A stretch of DNA of 6,522 bases from an uncultured Clostridiaceae bacterium (lineage in GTDB: Bacteria > Bacillota > Clostridia > Lachnospirales > Lachnospiraceae), in contig CATLIJ010000148.1 of assembly GCA_949948825.1 (NCBI GenBank), forward strand, positions 1 to 6,522, written 5' to 3'. Shown here piece by piece: positions 5,171-6,522 of the stretch; the first letter of the stretch is position 1; the number at the start of each line of letters is the position of its first letter. The notes under the pieces are model-generated. The model saw only the letters and a list, made by a program, of their open reading frames with translations, was not told the origin of the DNA and searched no databases. The translations under genes were made by a program, and so were the position numbers.

Positions 5171-6522
5171 CTTTTGTTTCTTTTTCTTTTCCTCTGGCTT
5201 CCCCTTCCGGAAAGACGTCTTTTTCTCCATTTTCCTTGGAGGAATCAGACAATTTTTCCCAAACCCAATGAGATCCGTCCGTCCTGCCTTTCGCAGCGCC
5301 TCTGCCACCAAATCATAATTTTTTGGTTCCCGGTATTGAATCAATGCCCGCTGCATGGCCTTTTCGTGAGGATTTACCGGCACATACACCTTTTCCATGG
5401 TCCGGGGGTCCAGACCAGTATAATACATACAGGTGGAGATGGTGGACGGAGTGGGATAAAAGTCCTGAACCTGCTCTGGCATATAGCCCCAATCCCGCAG
5501 ATACTCTGCCAGCTCCACTGCCTCTTTTAAGGTGGAGCCCGGATGGGAGGACATCAGATAGGGAACCAGATACTGGTCCTTGCCCAGCCGCCGGTTCATG
5601 GCCTGATATTCCTGGACAAACTGCCGGTATACCTGATTTTTCGGTTTCCCCATAAAGGAAAGCACTGCATCTGACACATGCTCCGGAGCCACCTTCAGCT
5701 GCCCGCTCACATGATGCTCACAAAGTTCCCGCAGAAAGTCCCGGCTGGAATCTGCCAGCACATAATCAAACCGGATTCCGGAACGGATAAACACCTTTTT
5801 CACCTTAGGCAAAGCTCTTAATTTCCGAAGAAGACGGATATAATCCTTATGGTCTGCCTGAAGATTTCTGCAGGGCTTTGGATACAGACATTGCTTTCCC
5901 GGACAGGCTCCTTTTTCCTTCTGCTTTTCACAGGCCGGAAAACGGAAATTGGCTGTGGGGCCTCCCACATCATGAATATATCCTTTAAACTCCGGATCTT
6001 CGGTCAGCTTTTTTCCCTCCTCCACCAGAGACTCATGGCTTCTTGCCTGGATGATCCTTCCCTGATGAAAGGTCAGTGCGCAGAAGCTGCACGCCCCAAA
6101 GCATCCCCGGCTGCTGATCAGGCTGAACTGAATCTCTTTCACAGCAGGCACTCCGCCCAAAGCTTTATAGGAGGGATGATAACCGCGCATATAGGGAAGG
6201 CCATAGACATCATCCATCTCCTGTGTGGACAATGGTCTGGACGGGGGATTCTGCACCACATACTCCATGTAGCTTCTGCCCCCATAAGGCTCCACCAGCC
6301 GTTTTCCGGTAAAAGGGTCCGTGTTTCTGGTCTGTATTCCAAAGCTTCTGGCGTAAACTCTTTTATCCTTTTTCATCTCCTCGTAATCTGGCAGCAGCTC
6401 ATAATCCTGCACTTCGTCCAGATTTCGGGTCCGGTAAACCGTGCCGTCTACAAAGGTAATCTGCCTAACTTCCAGTCCTGCATCCCAAGCCTGGGCAATC
6501 TCCACAATGGAATGCTCTCCCA
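5159..6522 (-). CDS. ygiQ: YgiQ-family radical SAM protein (5' end outside window)
   Basis: C-terminal 453 codons of a YgiQ/UPF0313 radical SAM protein, an iron-sulfur enzyme family that cleaves S-adenosylmethionine; the substrate is unknown. The frame is open to the right edge, and its first residues (GEHSIVEIA) are a conserved internal YgiQ stretch, so the GTG at 6505 is an internal Val, not a start. Roughly 170-200 N-terminal residues are missing. The cluster motif CFGACSFC (CX3CX2C) lies at about 6080-6103. Family landmarks follow: HDVGGPTANFR, a Cys-rich insert (CPGKQCLYPKPC), KVAPEHVSD, SSHPGS, DFYPTPSTISTCMYYTGLDP and the ending DLIGFGKNCLIPP. A Lys-rich tail (EEKKKKQKHGR) closes the protein. 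The iron-sulfur Cys residues are intact. The stop lies 18 bases before RNA B; a shared transcript is possible but nothing links the functions. Confidence 0.92.
   Translation of the reverse strand, partial: GEHSIVEIAQAWDAGLEVRQITFVDGTVYRTRNLDEVQDYELLPDYEEMKKDKRVYARSFGIQTRNTDPFTGKRLVEPYGGRSYMEYVVQNPPSRPLSTQEMDDVYGLPYMRGYHPSYKALGGVPAVKEIQFSLISSRGCFGACSFCALTFHQGRIIQARSHESLVEEGKKLTEDPEFKGYIHDVGGPTANFRFPACEKQKEKGACPGKQCLYPKPCRNLQADHKDYIRLLRKLRALPKVKKVFIRSGIRFDYVLADSSRDFLRELCEHHVSGQLKVAPEHVSDAVLSFMGKPKNQVYRQFVQEYQAMNRRLGKDQYLVPYLMSSHPGSTLKEAVELAEYLRDWGYMPEQVQDFYPTPSTISTCMYYTGLDPRTMEKVYVPVNPHEKAMQRALIQYREPKNYDLVAEALRKAGRTDLIGFGKNCLIPPRKMEKKTSFRKGKPEEKKKKQKHGR

Noticed and set aside
4712..5271. Plus-strand ORFs across the tRNA-like region
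   Set aside because: They run through structured RNA elements on the opposite strand, lack recognisable protein motifs and are shadows.
1..6522. CRISPR arrays, insertion sequences, attachment sites
   Set aside because: No regularly spaced repeats, transposase ORF or integrase was found on either strand.

Overview
The window looks like a chromosomal segment of a Gram-positive anaerobe of the class Clostridia, most likely a Lachnospiraceae-type gut bacterium. This is an inference from gene content and protein style (YgiQ-family radical SAM protein, RluC/RluD-type enzyme, DUF2828 protein, Fic remnant), purine-rich ribosome binding sites and moderate base composition. Every gene I can support reads leftward, on the minus strand; long plus-strand ORFs are shadows.

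In order of transcription (right to left): a YgiQ-family radical SAM gene runs in from the right edge (5159-6522, N-terminus missing). Eighteen bases after its stop begins a tRNA-like RNA of about 122 nt (5018-5139), then a short terminator-like hairpin (4993-5015), then a second tRNA-like RNA of about 102 nt (4891-4992). Both have good acceptor, D and T arms, but the anticodon region is replaced by an enlarged insert with its own hairpin. The two inserts share the motif TTGTGAT-N4-ACAGCAA. Thirty bases further on starts a DUF2828 protein (3385-4860), built like the Ro60/Rsr RNA-binding protein: a helical TROVE-like half and a von Willebrand A half with a DTSGS metal site. It is followed, with 4-base ATGA overlaps, by a short-chain dehydrogenase (2483-3388) and a small two-helix membrane protein (1923-2486). 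A long hairpin (1820-1873) may end this transcript.

A second group follows: a possible promoter (1766-1794), a Fic gene reduced by an in-frame internal deletion to an 89-codon remnant without its catalytic core (1441-1710), an RluC/RluD-type pseudouridine synthase (343-1383), and the start of a membrane protein (1-356) that overlaps the synthase gene and leaves the left edge.

The most notable part is 3385-5139. A Ro60-like protein preceded by two tRNA-mimicking RNAs without a usable anticodon recalls the Rsr/YrlA (bacterial Y RNA) arrangement, but with a DUF2828 protein. I propose a ribonucleoprotein made of the DUF2828 protein and these RNAs; this is inference from layout and structure, not shown by the sequence alone.
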